DNA of 64,000 nucleotides from JBAXTZ01 sp041666525 (GCA_041666525.1 JBAYGT010000007.1:1-64000), one strand, 5' to 3'. Counted from the stretch's first letter, positions 50,440 through 60,305 are shown. Translations and numbers: made by a program. Notes: a model not told the origin generated them from the letters alone.

Positions 50440-51570
50440 ATGATTGATAATTTGCAGTCGTTGTTATGGTCGCTGATTGATCAGACCGGACTTATGCATC
50501 TTTACTGGGGAAATCTGGTTATGATTGCTGTCGGCGCTGGTCTGCTTTATTTGGCGCTTGTAAAAAAATATGAACCGTTTTTGCTGATTGGTATCGGCTT
50601 TGCTTGTATCGTTGCTAATGTCCCAGGTTCGGACTTGACTAAACCTGGCGGATTGTTTTTTATTGCTTATCAGGGTGTAGCAGAGCTGATCGTACCACCG
50701 CTAATATTTCTCGGTGTTGGAGCGATGACTGATTTTGGGCCGATGATTGCCCGCCCGAGCTTGATGATCCTTGGCGCCGCAGCGCATTTGGGAATTTTTA
50801 TTGCGCTTATCGGCGCAAAAGTTCTCGGTTTTACGATAGCTGAAGCCGGTGCAATTGGTATCATCGGCGGTGCGGATGGGCCGATGGCGATTTTTGTGAC
50901 CATGAAACTGGCGCCGCATCTATTGCCGCAGATATCGGTTGCTGCCTATTCCTATATGGCGCTGATGCCGCTGATTCAGCCGCCGATTATGAAATTGTTG
51001 ACGACCAAAAAAGAACGGGCGATAGTTATGGAGCAAACACGTTATGTTAGTCGTGCCGAGCGGATAATCTTTCCGGTCGTAATCGCAATTATTGTCAATT
51101 TATTGTTGCCGCCGGTAGCGCCGTTGATAACAATGATGATGTTGGGCAACTTGTTTAGAGAGTGCTTGATCGTTGATCGGTTGGCAAATACTGCTGCCAA
51201 CGAGATTATGAATATTGTTACAATTGTGCTGACGGTCGCGATTGGTTCGACGATGGATGCGCAGCGATTCCTTACACTGCAAACATTGGAAATAATTGTA
51301 CTGGGGCTGGTTGCCTTTATGGGCGGTACTGCGTCGGGCGTTATTGGTGCGAAAATCATGAACTGGTTTTCCGGTGGCAAGATCAATCCGTTGATTGGAT
51401 CGGCAGGAATTGCCTCGGTGCCGATTGCAGCGAGGGTTTCGCATATGGTAGCGTTAAAGGAAAACCCCTATAACTTTTTAATTATGCATGCCATGGGGCC
51501 GAATCTCGCCGGTGTTTTTGGCACCGCAATTTCCGGCGGTATCATGCTTGCGCTATTAGGAGTGAAATAA
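50440..51570 (+). CDS. Sodium-ion-translocating decarboxylase, beta subunit
   Basis: The 376-residue protein has about nine membrane helices and the hallmark segments of OadB/GcdB/MmdB: a PGGLFFIAYQGVAELIVPPLIFLGVGAMTDF stretch near the N-terminus, GIIGGADGPMAIF with the Asp of the sodium channel and AIGSTMDAQRF. It couples decarboxylation of oxaloacetate, methylmalonyl-CoA or glutaconyl-CoA to sodium export. The carboxyltransferase and biotin subunits are not here. A small gene follows, overlapping the stop (TAATG). Confidence 0.93.
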   Translation: MIDNLQSLLWSLIDQTGLMHLYWGNLVMIAVGAGLLYLALVKKYEPFLLIGIGFACIVANVPGSDLTKPGGLFFIAYQGVAELIVPPLIFLGVGAMTDFGPMIARPSLMILGAAAHLGIFIALIGAKVLGFTIAEAGAIGIIGGADGPMAIFVTMKLAPHLLPQISVAAYSYMALMPLIQPPIMKLLTTKKERAIVMEQTRYVSRAERIIFPVVIAIIVNLLLPPVAPLITMMMLGNLFRECLIVDRLANTAANEIMNIVTIVLTVAIGSTMDAQRFLTLQTLEIIVLGLVAFMGGTASGVIGAKIMNWFSGGKINPLIGSAGIASVPIAARVSHMVALKENPYNFLIMHAMGPNLAGVFGTAISGGIMLALLGVK

Positions 51571-51701
51571 TGAATGCAACAGCTTTTATTTTGGCGTTAA
51601 TTATTGCTTTGGGGTATTATTTTGGAAAAACCCGTGCTGCAAAAAAACGTCAAAAAAAGCAAAAACAATTGGATAATAACGAAAATGGATTTAACAATTA
51701 G
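51570..51701 (+). CDS. Small membrane-anchored protein after OadB
   Basis: The 43-residue frame overlaps the OadB stop by one base (TAATG). It has a short hydrophobic helix (AFILALIIALGYYFG) followed by a run of basic and Gln/Lys residues. The coupling suggests it is a real accessory peptide to the sodium pump. No family is recognised. Confidence 0.55.
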   Translation: MNATAFILALIIALGYYFGKTRAAKKRQKKQKQLDNNENGFNN

Positions 51702-51703
51702 TT

Positions 51704-51813
51704 TGTTGACAACTTTGTGGATAAGTTTATGTTGACAACGGAATATGTGCTAGCGAACGTTGTTGTTAAAGCGTCTGCGGTGGTTACGGTTTATCCACAG
51801 AAATGTTGACAAC
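51704..51813. promoter_or_regulatory. Cluster of two DnaA boxes and three TGTTGACAAC repeats
   Basis: Two perfect DnaA boxes face each other: TGTGGATAA at 51716-51724 and TTATCCACA at 51791-51799. Three exact copies of TGTTGACAAC (itself a short palindrome GTTG-A-CAAC) flank them at 51704, 51730 and 51804. An AT-rich stretch follows. The pattern is like a dnaA-promoter or origin region; dnaA and dnaN are not in the window. Confidence 0.65.
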
Positions 51814-51957
51814 TCGTTAATGATAATCAGTAAATTGAGAGAACGCATTGAATAACGAAAGATATAAAACGACTACTAATTCCGTTAATAGTGAAATTAC
51901 AAGGGGTAAAAAAATAGAATAAATTAGTTGTTGGTATCAAGAAATTTTGGAGGCAAA
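51814..51957. other. AT-rich intergenic stretch
   Basis: Apart from the DnaA-box cluster just before it, I see no gene here; the ACT-gene ribosome-binding site GGAGG is at the right end. Confidence 0.4.
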
Positions 51958-52227
51958 ATGAGAATTATTATAACTGTTGTAGGTAAGGACCGTATGGGTA
52001 TTATTGCGATGGCTAGCGGAATTTTGGCGCAACATCAAATTAATATTATTAATCTTGATCAAAACATTGTTGAGGGCTACTTTAATATGATTCTGATTGC
52101 TGATATGACCGGTTCGCAAACAGCACTAAAGGATATTCAGCAGATATTTGCCGGTGAGGGCGCAGCGATGGGTTTAGATATAAAAGTACAACATGCAGGA
52201 ATATTTGAAGCGATGCATCGTATCTAG
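51958..52227 (+). CDS. ACT-domain protein (UPF0237)
   Basis: The 89-residue protein is a single ACT domain, beginning MRIIITVVGKDRMGIIAMAS with the Gly-Ile turn that binds amino acids. UPF0237 proteins are always found next to UPF0210 proteins, as here. GGAGG precedes the ATG at 51958. It likely acts as an amino-acid-sensing partner of the downstream protein. Confidence 0.92.
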   Translation: MRIIITVVGKDRMGIIAMASGILAQHQINIINLDQNIVEGYFNMILIADMTGSQTALKDIQQIFAGEGAAMGLDIKVQHAGIFEAMHRI

Positions 52228-52375
52228 TCTGAATCGCTGAAAACGCTTATCTACGGCGCTGTTCCTGCGTTTACTTGCTTGCGTACCTTTTTCGCACGGC
52301 GCAGCGCAATAATCGTCACGCCTTATATATGAGCATTTTTGAGCGATTTGAATTATTTTTATTGAAAGAGGCAAA

Positions 52376-53734
52376 ATGTTAACAGCAAAAGAAATTCGTG
52401 AAACTAATCAAATGATTGAAGAAAATAATCTCGATGTGCGCACGATAACTATGGGAATTTCCCTGCGCGACTGCGCCCATCCAGATGTGGACAGGTTTTG
52501 TGCTAATATTTATGAAAAAATAACGCATACCGCGCGTAATCTTGTCCGGACCGGTGAAGATATTGAACGAGAATATGGCGTGCCGATTATCAATAAACGA
52601 ATCTCGGTAACGCCGATTGCGATTGTGGCCGAGGCGTGCAAAACCGACAATTATGTCAAAATTGCCGAAATATTAGATCGGGCGGCAGACGCGGTAGGTG
52701 TTAATTTTCTCGGCGGGTTTTCGGCGTTGGTGGAAAAAGGTTATACGCTGGGTGACAGCCGATTGATAGCATCGTTGCCTGAAGCTTTGTCACGTACTAA
52801 TAAAGTGTGCGCGTCGGTTAATATAGCGTCAGTGCGCGCTGGTACCAATATGGATGCAGTCCGGCAAATGGGCGAAATAATAAAAAAAATCGCCGAGCTG
52901 ACCGCTGACCGCGATGCCATTGGCTGTGCCAAGTTGGTAGTATTTGCTAATGCTGTTTCCGATAATCCGTTTATGGCGGGTGCGTTTCACGGTGTGAGCG
53001 AACCGGAGTGTGTTATCAACGTCGGCGTTTCCGGTCCGGGAGTTGTCAAAACTGCGCTTGAAAAATGTCGTGGCGCGGATTTTGGCGTGGTGTCTGAGAC
53101 AATAAAACGAACGGCGTTTAAGATTACCCGTGTCGGTCAGTTAGTTGCCCAGGAAGCCTCGCGCCGGTTAGGTGTGCAATTTGGCATTGTTGATTTGTCA
53201 TTAGCACCAACACCGGCGGTAGGTGATAGCGTGGCCCACATCCTTGAAGAAATGGGTTTGGAAAAATGCGGTGCGCCGGGTACTATTGCCGCGCTAGCGC
53301 TGTTAAATGATGCAGTGAAAAAAGGCGGCGTTATGGCATCGAGCTATGTTGGTGGCTTGAGTGGTGCATTTATTCCTGTCAGCGAGGATGCCGGTATGAT
53401 AGATGCGGTGGAAGTAGGCGCATTGTCGTTGGAAAAACTCGAGGCTATGACTTGTGTATGCTCAGTAGGACTAGATATGATTGCTGTGCCAGGTGATACG
53501 ACGGCCGCTACGATTGCAGCAATTATCGCTGACGAAGCAGCTATTGGTGTTATTAACAACAAAACTACCGCAGTGCGGATAATTCCGGTGCCGGGCAAAG
53601 CGGTTGGCGACTATGTCGAATTTGGCGGATTGCTTGGGCATAGTCCGATATTAAAAGTTAATAGTTTTTCCGCAGCAGATTTTATCGCGCGCGGTGGCAG
53701 AATACCGGCACCGATAAGAAGTTTGACCAATTAA
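52376..53734 (+). CDS. UPF0210 (PFL-like, DUF711) protein
   Basis: The 452-residue protein matches the UPF0210 family, which has a pyruvate-formate-lyase-like barrel. Typical segments are NLDVRTITMGISLRDCAHPD at the start, VNFLGGFSALVEKG, FANAVSDNPFMAGAFHGV and LLGHSPILKVN at the end. Its role is not established; the ACT partner suggests a link to amino-acid sensing. The ACT gene ends 148 bases upstream, in a stretch with no further gene. AAGAGGC precedes the ATG. Confidence 0.9.
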   Translation: MLTAKEIRETNQMIEENNLDVRTITMGISLRDCAHPDVDRFCANIYEKITHTARNLVRTGEDIEREYGVPIINKRISVTPIAIVAEACKTDNYVKIAEILDRAADAVGVNFLGGFSALVEKGYTLGDSRLIASLPEALSRTNKVCASVNIASVRAGTNMDAVRQMGEIIKKIAELTADRDAIGCAKLVVFANAVSDNPFMAGAFHGVSEPECVINVGVSGPGVVKTALEKCRGADFGVVSETIKRTAFKITRVGQLVAQEASRRLGVQFGIVDLSLAPTPAVGDSVAHILEEMGLEKCGAPGTIAALALLNDAVKKGGVMASSYVGGLSGAFIPVSEDAGMIDAVEVGALSLEKLEAMTCVCSVGLDMIAVPGDTTAATIAAIIADEAAIGVINNKTTAVRIIPVPGKAVGDYVEFGGLLGHSPILKVNSFSAADFIARGGRIPAPIRSLTN

Positions 53735-53742
53735 TTCATACA

Positions 53743-53781
53743 AAAAAGGCTATACGAAATTTGAACTCGTATAGCCTTTTT
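53743..53781. terminator. Bidirectional terminator between UPF0210 and LptF genes
   Basis: AAAAAGGCTATACGA (53743-53757) pairs with TCGTATAGCCTTTTT (53767-53781) over 15 bp. Confidence 0.9.
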
Positions 53782-54876
53782 CTATTTCTTTCTGGCTCGA
53801 AAAATCAGTATGGCGCCAAACAACATTCCAATAATATTTGGCGACCAGGCGGCAATAAATCCGTTAATTACTCCGCCACGTCCGAGCGTCAACATGAAAG
53901 AGTATATTGCATAATACAGCAGAATGACCACCAAACTGATCCCTAAACCGACCGAAGAACTCGAACGATTGGATTGCATGCCAAGCGGCGCGCCGATGAT
54001 TGCGAAAATGACTCCGGCAAATGGTATGGCTGAGCGATTGAATAGTTCAGTCTCGAATTTGCTGTAATCAGGGCTGCCTTCGGTTTTTAGTGCATCATAA
54101 ACGGCTTTAAGCTCGCTTAACTCCATTTGCTCGGGGTCTTTTTGATCGGCTACAACCAGCTCGGGCTTTTTTGTGAGGGGCAGATTAACAAACTCCTTTT
54201 TGTCGAAGGCATTCTTGCTGTTTAGATTATAAATATTACAGTGCTTTAGCTGCCAATTGCCACCGACATAATTGGCAGTTTCTGAAGCCATAACTCTGAG
54301 TAATTTGTTTTCAGAAAATTCTTCAACGGTTACACCATGCAGCGTTCGGTCGTTACTGTTATAATTCTTGGCATACAGTACCATATAGTTGTTTTTATTA
54401 CCGTCAATTGATCCTTTTAATACGACATTGTCTGTTAGCGAAACATTGGCTGTTTTTTCTTTTTTGATCAGCGCTTTTTCTATATAATCATATTGTTTAC
54501 TTGACCACGGCGTTACAAATTGTGAAGTGGCAAAGGATACAAGGCTTACAATTATTCCAAGTGCTATGACTGGCAACATTATGCGTTGAAAGCTCATTCC
54601 CCCTGATTTCATCGCGGTTATTTCGCTGTTGGATGATAATTTTCCAAAAGTCAGCAAAGTAGCCAATAACATTGACATTGGTATTACCGGAACCAAAATC
54701 ATTGGCAGCCGCAATAAAATCAGCTGACCGGCAAAGTACCATGGTGCATTATATTTGCTTATTAGATCAGCGATAACGAAGAAAGCCGCACCAATTGATA
54801 CGGCTACAAATGCCGCTACTGCAAATACGAACGGGCCCAATAGTTCTCTGAATAAATATTTATCGATTAATTTCAT
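53782..54876 (-). CDS. LptF/LptG-family LPS export permease
   Basis: The 364-residue protein has the YjgP/YjgQ layout: three membrane helices at the N-terminus starting MKLIDKYLFRELLGPFVFAV, with the conserved ITAMKSGGMSFQRIMLP coupling helix near residue 85, a periplasmic beta-jellyroll domain (about 130-265) and three C-terminal helices. It belongs to the ABC complex that moves LPS from the inner membrane towards the outer one, and is strong evidence for an LPS-bearing diderm. Its ATG follows the stop of the Ppx-like gene without a gap. Confidence 0.92.
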   Translation of the reverse strand: MKLIDKYLFRELLGPFVFAVAAFVAVSIGAAFFVIADLISKYNAPWYFAGQLILLRLPMILVPVIPMSMLLATLLTFGKLSSNSEITAMKSGGMSFQRIMLPVIALGIIVSLVSFATSQFVTPWSSKQYDYIEKALIKKEKTANVSLTDNVVLKGSIDGNKNNYMVLYAKNYNSNDRTLHGVTVEEFSENKLLRVMASETANYVGGNWQLKHCNIYNLNSKNAFDKKEFVNLPLTKKPELVVADQKDPEQMELSELKAVYDALKTEGSPDYSKFETELFNRSAIPFAGVIFAIIGAPLGMQSNRSSSSVGLGISLVVILLYYAIYSFMLTLGRGGVINGFIAAWSPNIIGMLFGAILIFRARKK

Positions 54877-56427
54877 CTACACCTCTGTGGGGATTTGCTC
54901 TTGAACGATCAGTAAACTTCTGCCGAATTCGCGCTTGCACCAGTAATTCAGTCGCATGGCCTCACGAACACCATGTGCTGTAGGCTCATTGGTGCGGCAA
55001 GTAATTTGGATATATTCGGGAAAAACCTGAATGCGGAGTTTTTCAATATCACCCAGCTGGTCAACATCCAGGCTTTCGGCAAGCGCTAGAAAAAAGCCTA
55101 AGCGATAAATGCCGCGACAATCATCACCGCGAAAAAAATCAGCATATACGCGTATCCTTCGGAATTTAACGTTGTAACCGCCGTGCAATCCGACAACTGC
55201 GGCAGTTTGCAGTTGCTCGCGATGGGAAAAACCGAAGAGCGTAGCGTTTTCGATAAGATAAGCACCATGGCGCGGGTGATCGTGATAGTTTATAGAAATT
55301 CCGATATCATGAAGAATTGCAGCAACTTTTAATACCCGTCGATAACCATCGTCCAAGCGGTGCAGTGAAAACAACCCGTCAAAAATCGACAACGCAAATT
55401 CCGACACCCGTGTGGCGTGTTGTTCATCGCTGCCGCAGTATTTTAACAGATTTTGTGCACAGCGAACGGTGATATTATGGGCAACTAAGGCTGGTGCATC
55501 TTCATATTTAGACAGATAATATTCGCAGAACAGACCCTCGCGGATACCGCAAGCGCTGATTATCAATCTTTGGGCATTAGTTTTTTCAAAGAGGCACTTC
55601 ATTATTGTGGCACCGGAAACGATTATATCTGCGCGTCCGGTAGATAACCCGGGAATTTGCGCTCGTGTGGATAAGTCGGCAGACGAAATGGTTTTCCACA
55701 AACTCTCAAAATTTGTAGTAGTTAAAACATAGTTATGAATTTTTGGATAGGGATAGTTTTTTTGCCGTTGATCCATTTTGGCGATATTACGTGCCGTGCC
55801 GCCGATGCCAATTAATGGGAAGCGGTCTTTTTTTATATCATTTAACCAATCCAGTTTAGATAATTCAGCGTGAAAATAAGCTTTTGCCAACTTAATTTTA
55901 TCTGCATTAGCATCTTGCAGCTCGAATTTCTCAGTGAGATTAACTGCGCCAATTGGCAGAGAGATACGGTGCGCCGCTATTTTATTGCGAATGAGAGTGA
56001 TTTCGGTTGAAGCTCCGCCAAGATCGAAAAGAATGGCGTTATGGATGTTAAGCGTGTTGATGGCACCGACAAAACCCAAGTGAGCTTCTTGTTCGCCGGA
56101 AATGACCCTGATGCTGAGATTGGTTTTACGGGCGATGGAAAGCATAAACTCCTGCCCATTAACAGCGTTTCTGATTGCTGCCGTCGCTACGGCGATAGTA
56201 GTTGTAACTTTATGCAATGAACACATGTGTGCAAATGAGTATAGTGTGTCGAGCGCGCGCTGCATCGCCTCTGGTTGCAACCTGTTAGTTTGTTGCAAAC
56301 CTTCGGACAGCCGCACGCCTTCTTTTTGGTTGTATATCAGATGATAGGCACCTGATTTAGAAATTTTCATTATTATCAGGCGCGCAGAATTGGAACCTAA
56401 GTCAATTATTGCAATGCGCTCGCTCAT
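54877..56427 (-). CDS. Ppx/GppA exopolyphosphatase with HD domain
   Basis: The 516-residue enzyme has an N-terminal actin-like Ppx/GppA domain: phosphate-1 motif AIIDLGSNSARLIIM, SGEQEAHLGF, and phosphate-2 DLGGASTEIT near residue 142. A C-terminal HD-type domain follows from about residue 320 (VAAILHDIGISINYHDHPRHGAYLI). It degrades polyphosphate or pppGpp. All residues needed for activity seem kept. It lies divergent to the ppk operon and directly upstream of LptF. Confidence 0.9.
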   Translation of the reverse strand: MSERIAIIDLGSNSARLIIMKISKSGAYHLIYNQKEGVRLSEGLQQTNRLQPEAMQRALDTLYSFAHMCSLHKVTTTIAVATAAIRNAVNGQEFMLSIARKTNLSIRVISGEQEAHLGFVGAINTLNIHNAILFDLGGASTEITLIRNKIAAHRISLPIGAVNLTEKFELQDANADKIKLAKAYFHAELSKLDWLNDIKKDRFPLIGIGGTARNIAKMDQRQKNYPYPKIHNYVLTTTNFESLWKTISSADLSTRAQIPGLSTGRADIIVSGATIMKCLFEKTNAQRLIISACGIREGLFCEYYLSKYEDAPALVAHNITVRCAQNLLKYCGSDEQHATRVSEFALSIFDGLFSLHRLDDGYRRVLKVAAILHDIGISINYHDHPRHGAYLIENATLFGFSHREQLQTAAVVGLHGGYNVKFRRIRVYADFFRGDDCRGIYRLGFFLALAESLDVDQLGDIEKLRIQVFPEYIQITCRTNEPTAHGVREAMRLNYWCKREFGRSLLIVQEQIPTEV

Positions 56428-56581
56428 TTTCTACCACCACTATATTTATTACCATATTGTAGCTGATTGGAAATGCATATGCAAACAGTGGATATGTGAA
56501 AAATAATGTCTGATTGAATTAATATGGTGTATAATATATGAAATTAAAGTGATTTCATGCTTGGGCAACAGGGAGGACGTT

Positions 56582-58159
56582 ATGGAAAACGAGCATAGAC
56601 AGCGATTTGCTGTGATGCATTTAAGTTCAGAAATGGCGGTTTTTTATCTCGTTGAATATACTTGTTTGGAAGATATCCGGTTGCTCGAGGAGGCGCGTCG
56701 GGAGATTACCTTTGGAATAGAAGCTTTTCAAAATGGATTTATCAGCTTTGAAACCGTCCGCGATGTTTGTGAACTATTGCAGGGATTCAAGCAAATGATG
56801 CGTGAATACGCGTGCGTTAATTATCGGTTAGTTGCTACAACAGCAATGCGCGAAGCGCAAAACAAAGCCTATATTGTTGACCAGATTAAAATAAAAACCG
56901 GGTTAGAACTTGAGGTCTTGAATATTTCCGTCGAAAACTACTATATATACACCGCCTTATTTCGTGAAGCACTGGATAATAAATTTGTTTACAAGCAAAT
57001 ATCCGATAACAATACAATTGGCGGAGTCAGGAATATATTATTCGCTGATGTTTCCAGTGGTGGTATGAGTGTTGCGTTATACGCCGAAAATGAGTTGCAA
57101 TACCAGCATAACATCAACATTAGCGCTATGCGCATCCGTGAAAATTTCACCCGTGCCCAGCGCGAGAATATTGATTTTCCGCAAGCGCTGGAAGAATTAG
57201 TTGCCGCGAGTGTTGAAAACATTGTCAGTGATTTACAACATGAAATGATTCAGAGTGTGGTGTTTGCCGGAGCTGAAGTTCCGTTGTTGCTGAAAATGCT
57301 TCGCCATCAATTGCGGAGTGGGTATGTGGTTATTGATCGCTTAGAATTTCTGGAGCTGTACAAGAGTGTTCGCTATCTAGGTACAGTTCAGCTGACCAAG
57401 CGGTTTGGGTTGATTGAAGACGAAGCAGAATACATTTTGCCGATGATGACAATTTATCGCGATATTTTACAGATGACTGCTGCTCAAGAAATAATAGTTA
57501 CCCGTACCGGCTTTATTCAAGGTTTGGCTATTGAAGCTGTTGTTAAACGAGTAAACAGCGATTGGGACGAAATAATTCAAAAGCATATTTATCAACTGGC
57601 TTGTGCCTATGCCGAAAAGTATCATTATGATGTGAAGCACGCAGTGGCGGTAGAACAATATGCATTAAAAATATATGACAGTATGTCATCTGTACATGGT
57701 ATGGGAAAACGTGAACGGTTCTTGCTGCAAATAGCCTGTGTGTTCCATGATATCGGTAAACATATTGGTTTGCGGCGGCATTACTTAAATTCATTTAATT
57801 TAGTAAAGTCGTATGATCTGCTCGGCTTTTCCGATGCTGAACGGGCAATTATTGCCTATGTAGCATATTTTCATTCCTCTTATCCGCCGGACATCGACAG
57901 TCCGGAAATGCATGAATTTAGCGAAATTCATCGGATGACAATTTCAAAACTGGCGGCAATTATTCGAATTGCCGATGCTCTTGATCGCAGCCATCAGCAA
58001 AAAATATCGGCAATAGATATTGTTGTCGAAGGCGAAGAATTGCAGATTATGATGAAATATCGCGGCAATACAGCGTTGGAAGAATGGATGTTTGAAGAAA
58101 AGGCCGAATTTTTCGAAGAAGTGTATGGGATAATTCCAATTCTGCAAAAAGGGGTTTAG
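56582..58159 (+). CDS. Degenerate Ppx/GppA-HD paralogue in the ppk operon
   Basis: The 525-residue protein has the same two-domain order as the divergent Ppx/GppA gene, but the N-terminal domain has lost key residues. The phosphate-1 loop reads FAVMHLSSEMAVFYLVEY with no DxGSNS, and the phosphate-2 region reads ADVSSGGMSVALY rather than DLGGxSTE. The HD domain (FHDIGKHIGLRRHY, about residue 395) keeps its His-Asp. It may act as a sensor or HD phosphohydrolase rather than an exopolyphosphatase. The ATG at 56582 has GGGAGGA upstream; ppk follows after 1 base. Confidence 0.82.
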   Translation: MENEHRQRFAVMHLSSEMAVFYLVEYTCLEDIRLLEEARREITFGIEAFQNGFISFETVRDVCELLQGFKQMMREYACVNYRLVATTAMREAQNKAYIVDQIKIKTGLELEVLNISVENYYIYTALFREALDNKFVYKQISDNNTIGGVRNILFADVSSGGMSVALYAENELQYQHNINISAMRIRENFTRAQRENIDFPQALEELVAASVENIVSDLQHEMIQSVVFAGAEVPLLLKMLRHQLRSGYVVIDRLEFLELYKSVRYLGTVQLTKRFGLIEDEAEYILPMMTIYRDILQMTAAQEIIVTRTGFIQGLAIEAVVKRVNSDWDEIIQKHIYQLACAYAEKYHYDVKHAVAVEQYALKIYDSMSSVHGMGKRERFLLQIACVFHDIGKHIGLRRHYLNSFNLVKSYDLLGFSDAERAIIAYVAYFHSSYPPDIDSPEMHEFSEIHRMTISKLAAIIRIADALDRSHQQKISAIDIVVEGEELQIMMKYRGNTALEEWMFEEKAEFFEEVYGIIPILQKGV

Positions 58160-58160
58160 T

Positions 58161-60302
58161 ATGTTGAATATCAAGAACTTCGGCGATAAGCAATTTTTCA
58201 ATCGTGAGCTAAGCTGGCTGAAGTTTAACGAGCGGGTATTGGAAGAAGCCACCGATTCTGACCGGCCGATGCTCGAACGGCTAAAATTCATTTCGATTTT
58301 TGCCAATAATCTGGATGAGTTTTTTATGATTCGTGTTGCCGGAGTGATTAATCAGAGTGAACACGATGTTATGGCAACCGATGATTCGGGAATGACGCCG
58401 GATCAACAACTTGAAGCATTGTCCTTATCCGCGCATGCATTGGTAAAACGGCAGTATTCCTATCTGAAAAGCATTTTCGACGGTTTAAAACCTTATAATA
58501 TCGGGATAACTGACTACTCTGAATTAAGCGAACGCGAAAAAGATTGGTTTCAAGGTTACTTTCACAATTTTATTTTCCCGGTAATTACGCCATTGGGTGT
58601 TGATTCGGCGCATCCGTTTCCGATGTTGGCGAATAAGACTATTAATATTGCTGTTGCGTTACGTAATAATATTACCGGCGAAGAAAAACAAGCGATTGTT
58701 CCGGTGCCGGGAATATTACCGCGGTTTTTGGAAGTGCCAAACACCGTTGTCGGGAAAAAGTTTGTTATGCTCGAAGAGGTCATCAAAAATAATCTGGGAG
58801 ACTTTTTTCAGGGCTATACCATTCGCGAGCAGTTGCTGTTTCGGGTAACCCGGGATAACGACATGGAAATTGATGAAGACGATACAGATGATTTGCTAGT
58901 TGAGGTGGCGCGGTCACTGCGCAAACGTAAACGCGGTGATGCTGTGCGTATCGAAATATCCGGTAATAGCCGCCGATTGCGGTCGTTTATCAAAGCCGGA
59001 ACAGAAGTATATGATGCTGATATTTTTAAAATCGAAGGACAATTGGATTGTACATGTTTTTTTAAGTTTTTCGATTTGTTTGGCGCTGAATATGAATTTT
59101 TGCGTCAAGCCAGTTTCGCCCCGGTAATACCGCGGGTATTTCTGGAAAACGAAAATGTTTTCGAAGTACTAAGTGAAAAAGACGTGTTGCTCCATCACCC
59201 GTATATGTCTTTTGAACCGGTGATTAATTTCATCAGGCAAGCGTCTGAGGATCCGCAAGTTCTGGCAATCAAGCAAACGCTGTACCGGGTAAGCGGCAAC
59301 TCGCCGATAGTCAGGGCGTTGGCCAAGGCCGCTGAAAATGGTAAGCAGGTAACCGTACTCGTAGAGTTGAAGGCCCGTTTTGACGAAGAAAACAATATTC
59401 AGTGGGCGCGGCGGCTGGAAGAGGCTGGCTGTCATGTAATTTATGGACTGGTTGGTTTAAAAACCCATGCCAAGATTTCATTAGTGGTGCGCAAGGAAGG
59501 CTCCGGAATTAAACGATATGTTCACTTAGGCACCGGAAACTACAATGATTCTACAGCAAAGATTTATACTGATATGAGTTTAATGACCACTAACGGCTAT
59601 TTATGCAGTGACGCATCGGCGTTTTTTAATGTCATATCCGGTTATAGCGATCCGCCGGTATGGAATAAAATTGCGATTGCGCCAATGGGGATGCGCGCCC
59701 GCATTTATGAACTGATTAATCGGGAAATCGAGCATGCGCGGCGCGGTGAAAATGCGCGCATAGTTGCCAAGATGAATTCACTGGTCGATAAAGGCATTGT
59801 TGAATTCTTATATCGGGCATCAGGATTCGGCGTGAAAATTGATTTGATTGTGCGCGGAGTTTGTGTGTTGCGCCCCAACGTTAAAGGATTGAGCGAAAAT
59901 ATCACAGTTCGCAGTATTGTCGGCCGGTTTCTCGAACACAGCCGGGTATTTATTTTTGAAAACGGCGGCGATCGGGAAGTTTTCTTGTCCAGCGCCGACT
60001 GGATGCCGAGAAATATTGATCGACGGGTGGAAATATTATTTCCCGTGGTCGATGCCGGTCAAATTGCGGAAATATGCAGCTGGATGGATTTGATTCTAAA
60101 AGATAATTGTAAAGCCTGGGAGTTGCAATTCGACGGTGAATATAAAAAAATTCATGCCGGACGACATGAAAAAATTAAAAGTCAGAGACTGTTGATGGAG
60201 TGGATAATCGATGCAAATCTCGACAAACGTCCGCAATACTTGCCCAAAATTCAACCGATAAAAAAAGCAATGAATAATTTTTTCATTTCGGACAGGAGGT
60301 AA
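58161..60302 (+). CDS. ppk: Polyphosphate kinase 1
   Basis: The 713-residue enzyme polymerises ATP gamma-phosphate into polyphosphate. Visible parts are the N domain (FFNRELSWLKFNERVLEEA), the head domain, and two phospholipase-D-like halves with the autophosphorylated His in LKTHAKISLVVR near residue 438 and ADWMPRNIDRRVEILFPV near 613. Length is standard. It lies between the Ppx-HD paralogue and a SixA-type phosphatase, within a few bases of each. Confidence 0.95.
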   Translation: MLNIKNFGDKQFFNRELSWLKFNERVLEEATDSDRPMLERLKFISIFANNLDEFFMIRVAGVINQSEHDVMATDDSGMTPDQQLEALSLSAHALVKRQYSYLKSIFDGLKPYNIGITDYSELSEREKDWFQGYFHNFIFPVITPLGVDSAHPFPMLANKTINIAVALRNNITGEEKQAIVPVPGILPRFLEVPNTVVGKKFVMLEEVIKNNLGDFFQGYTIREQLLFRVTRDNDMEIDEDDTDDLLVEVARSLRKRKRGDAVRIEISGNSRRLRSFIKAGTEVYDADIFKIEGQLDCTCFFKFFDLFGAEYEFLRQASFAPVIPRVFLENENVFEVLSEKDVLLHHPYMSFEPVINFIRQASEDPQVLAIKQTLYRVSGNSPIVRALAKAAENGKQVTVLVELKARFDEENNIQWARRLEEAGCHVIYGLVGLKTHAKISLVVRKEGSGIKRYVHLGTGNYNDSTAKIYTDMSLMTTNGYLCSDASAFFNVISGYSDPPVWNKIAIAPMGMRARIYELINREIEHARRGENARIVAKMNSLVDKGIVEFLYRASGFGVKIDLIVRGVCVLRPNVKGLSENITVRSIVGRFLEHSRVFIFENGGDREVFLSSADWMPRNIDRRVEILFPVVDAGQIAEICSWMDLILKDNCKAWELQFDGEYKKIHAGRHEKIKSQRLLMEWIIDANLDKRPQYLPKIQPIKKAMNNFFISDRR

Positions 60303-60305
60303 TGG

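Noticed and set aside
51704..51813. Calling the DnaA-box cluster the chromosomal origin
   Set aside because: Only two boxes, no dnaA or dnaN, and core genes keep the same direction on both sides; kept as a regulatory cluster only.
52228..52375. Possible interspersed repeat between the ACT and UPF0210 genes
   Set aside because: GC-rich segments such as GGCGCTG and CACGGCGCAG look repeat-like, but no second copy was found in the window.
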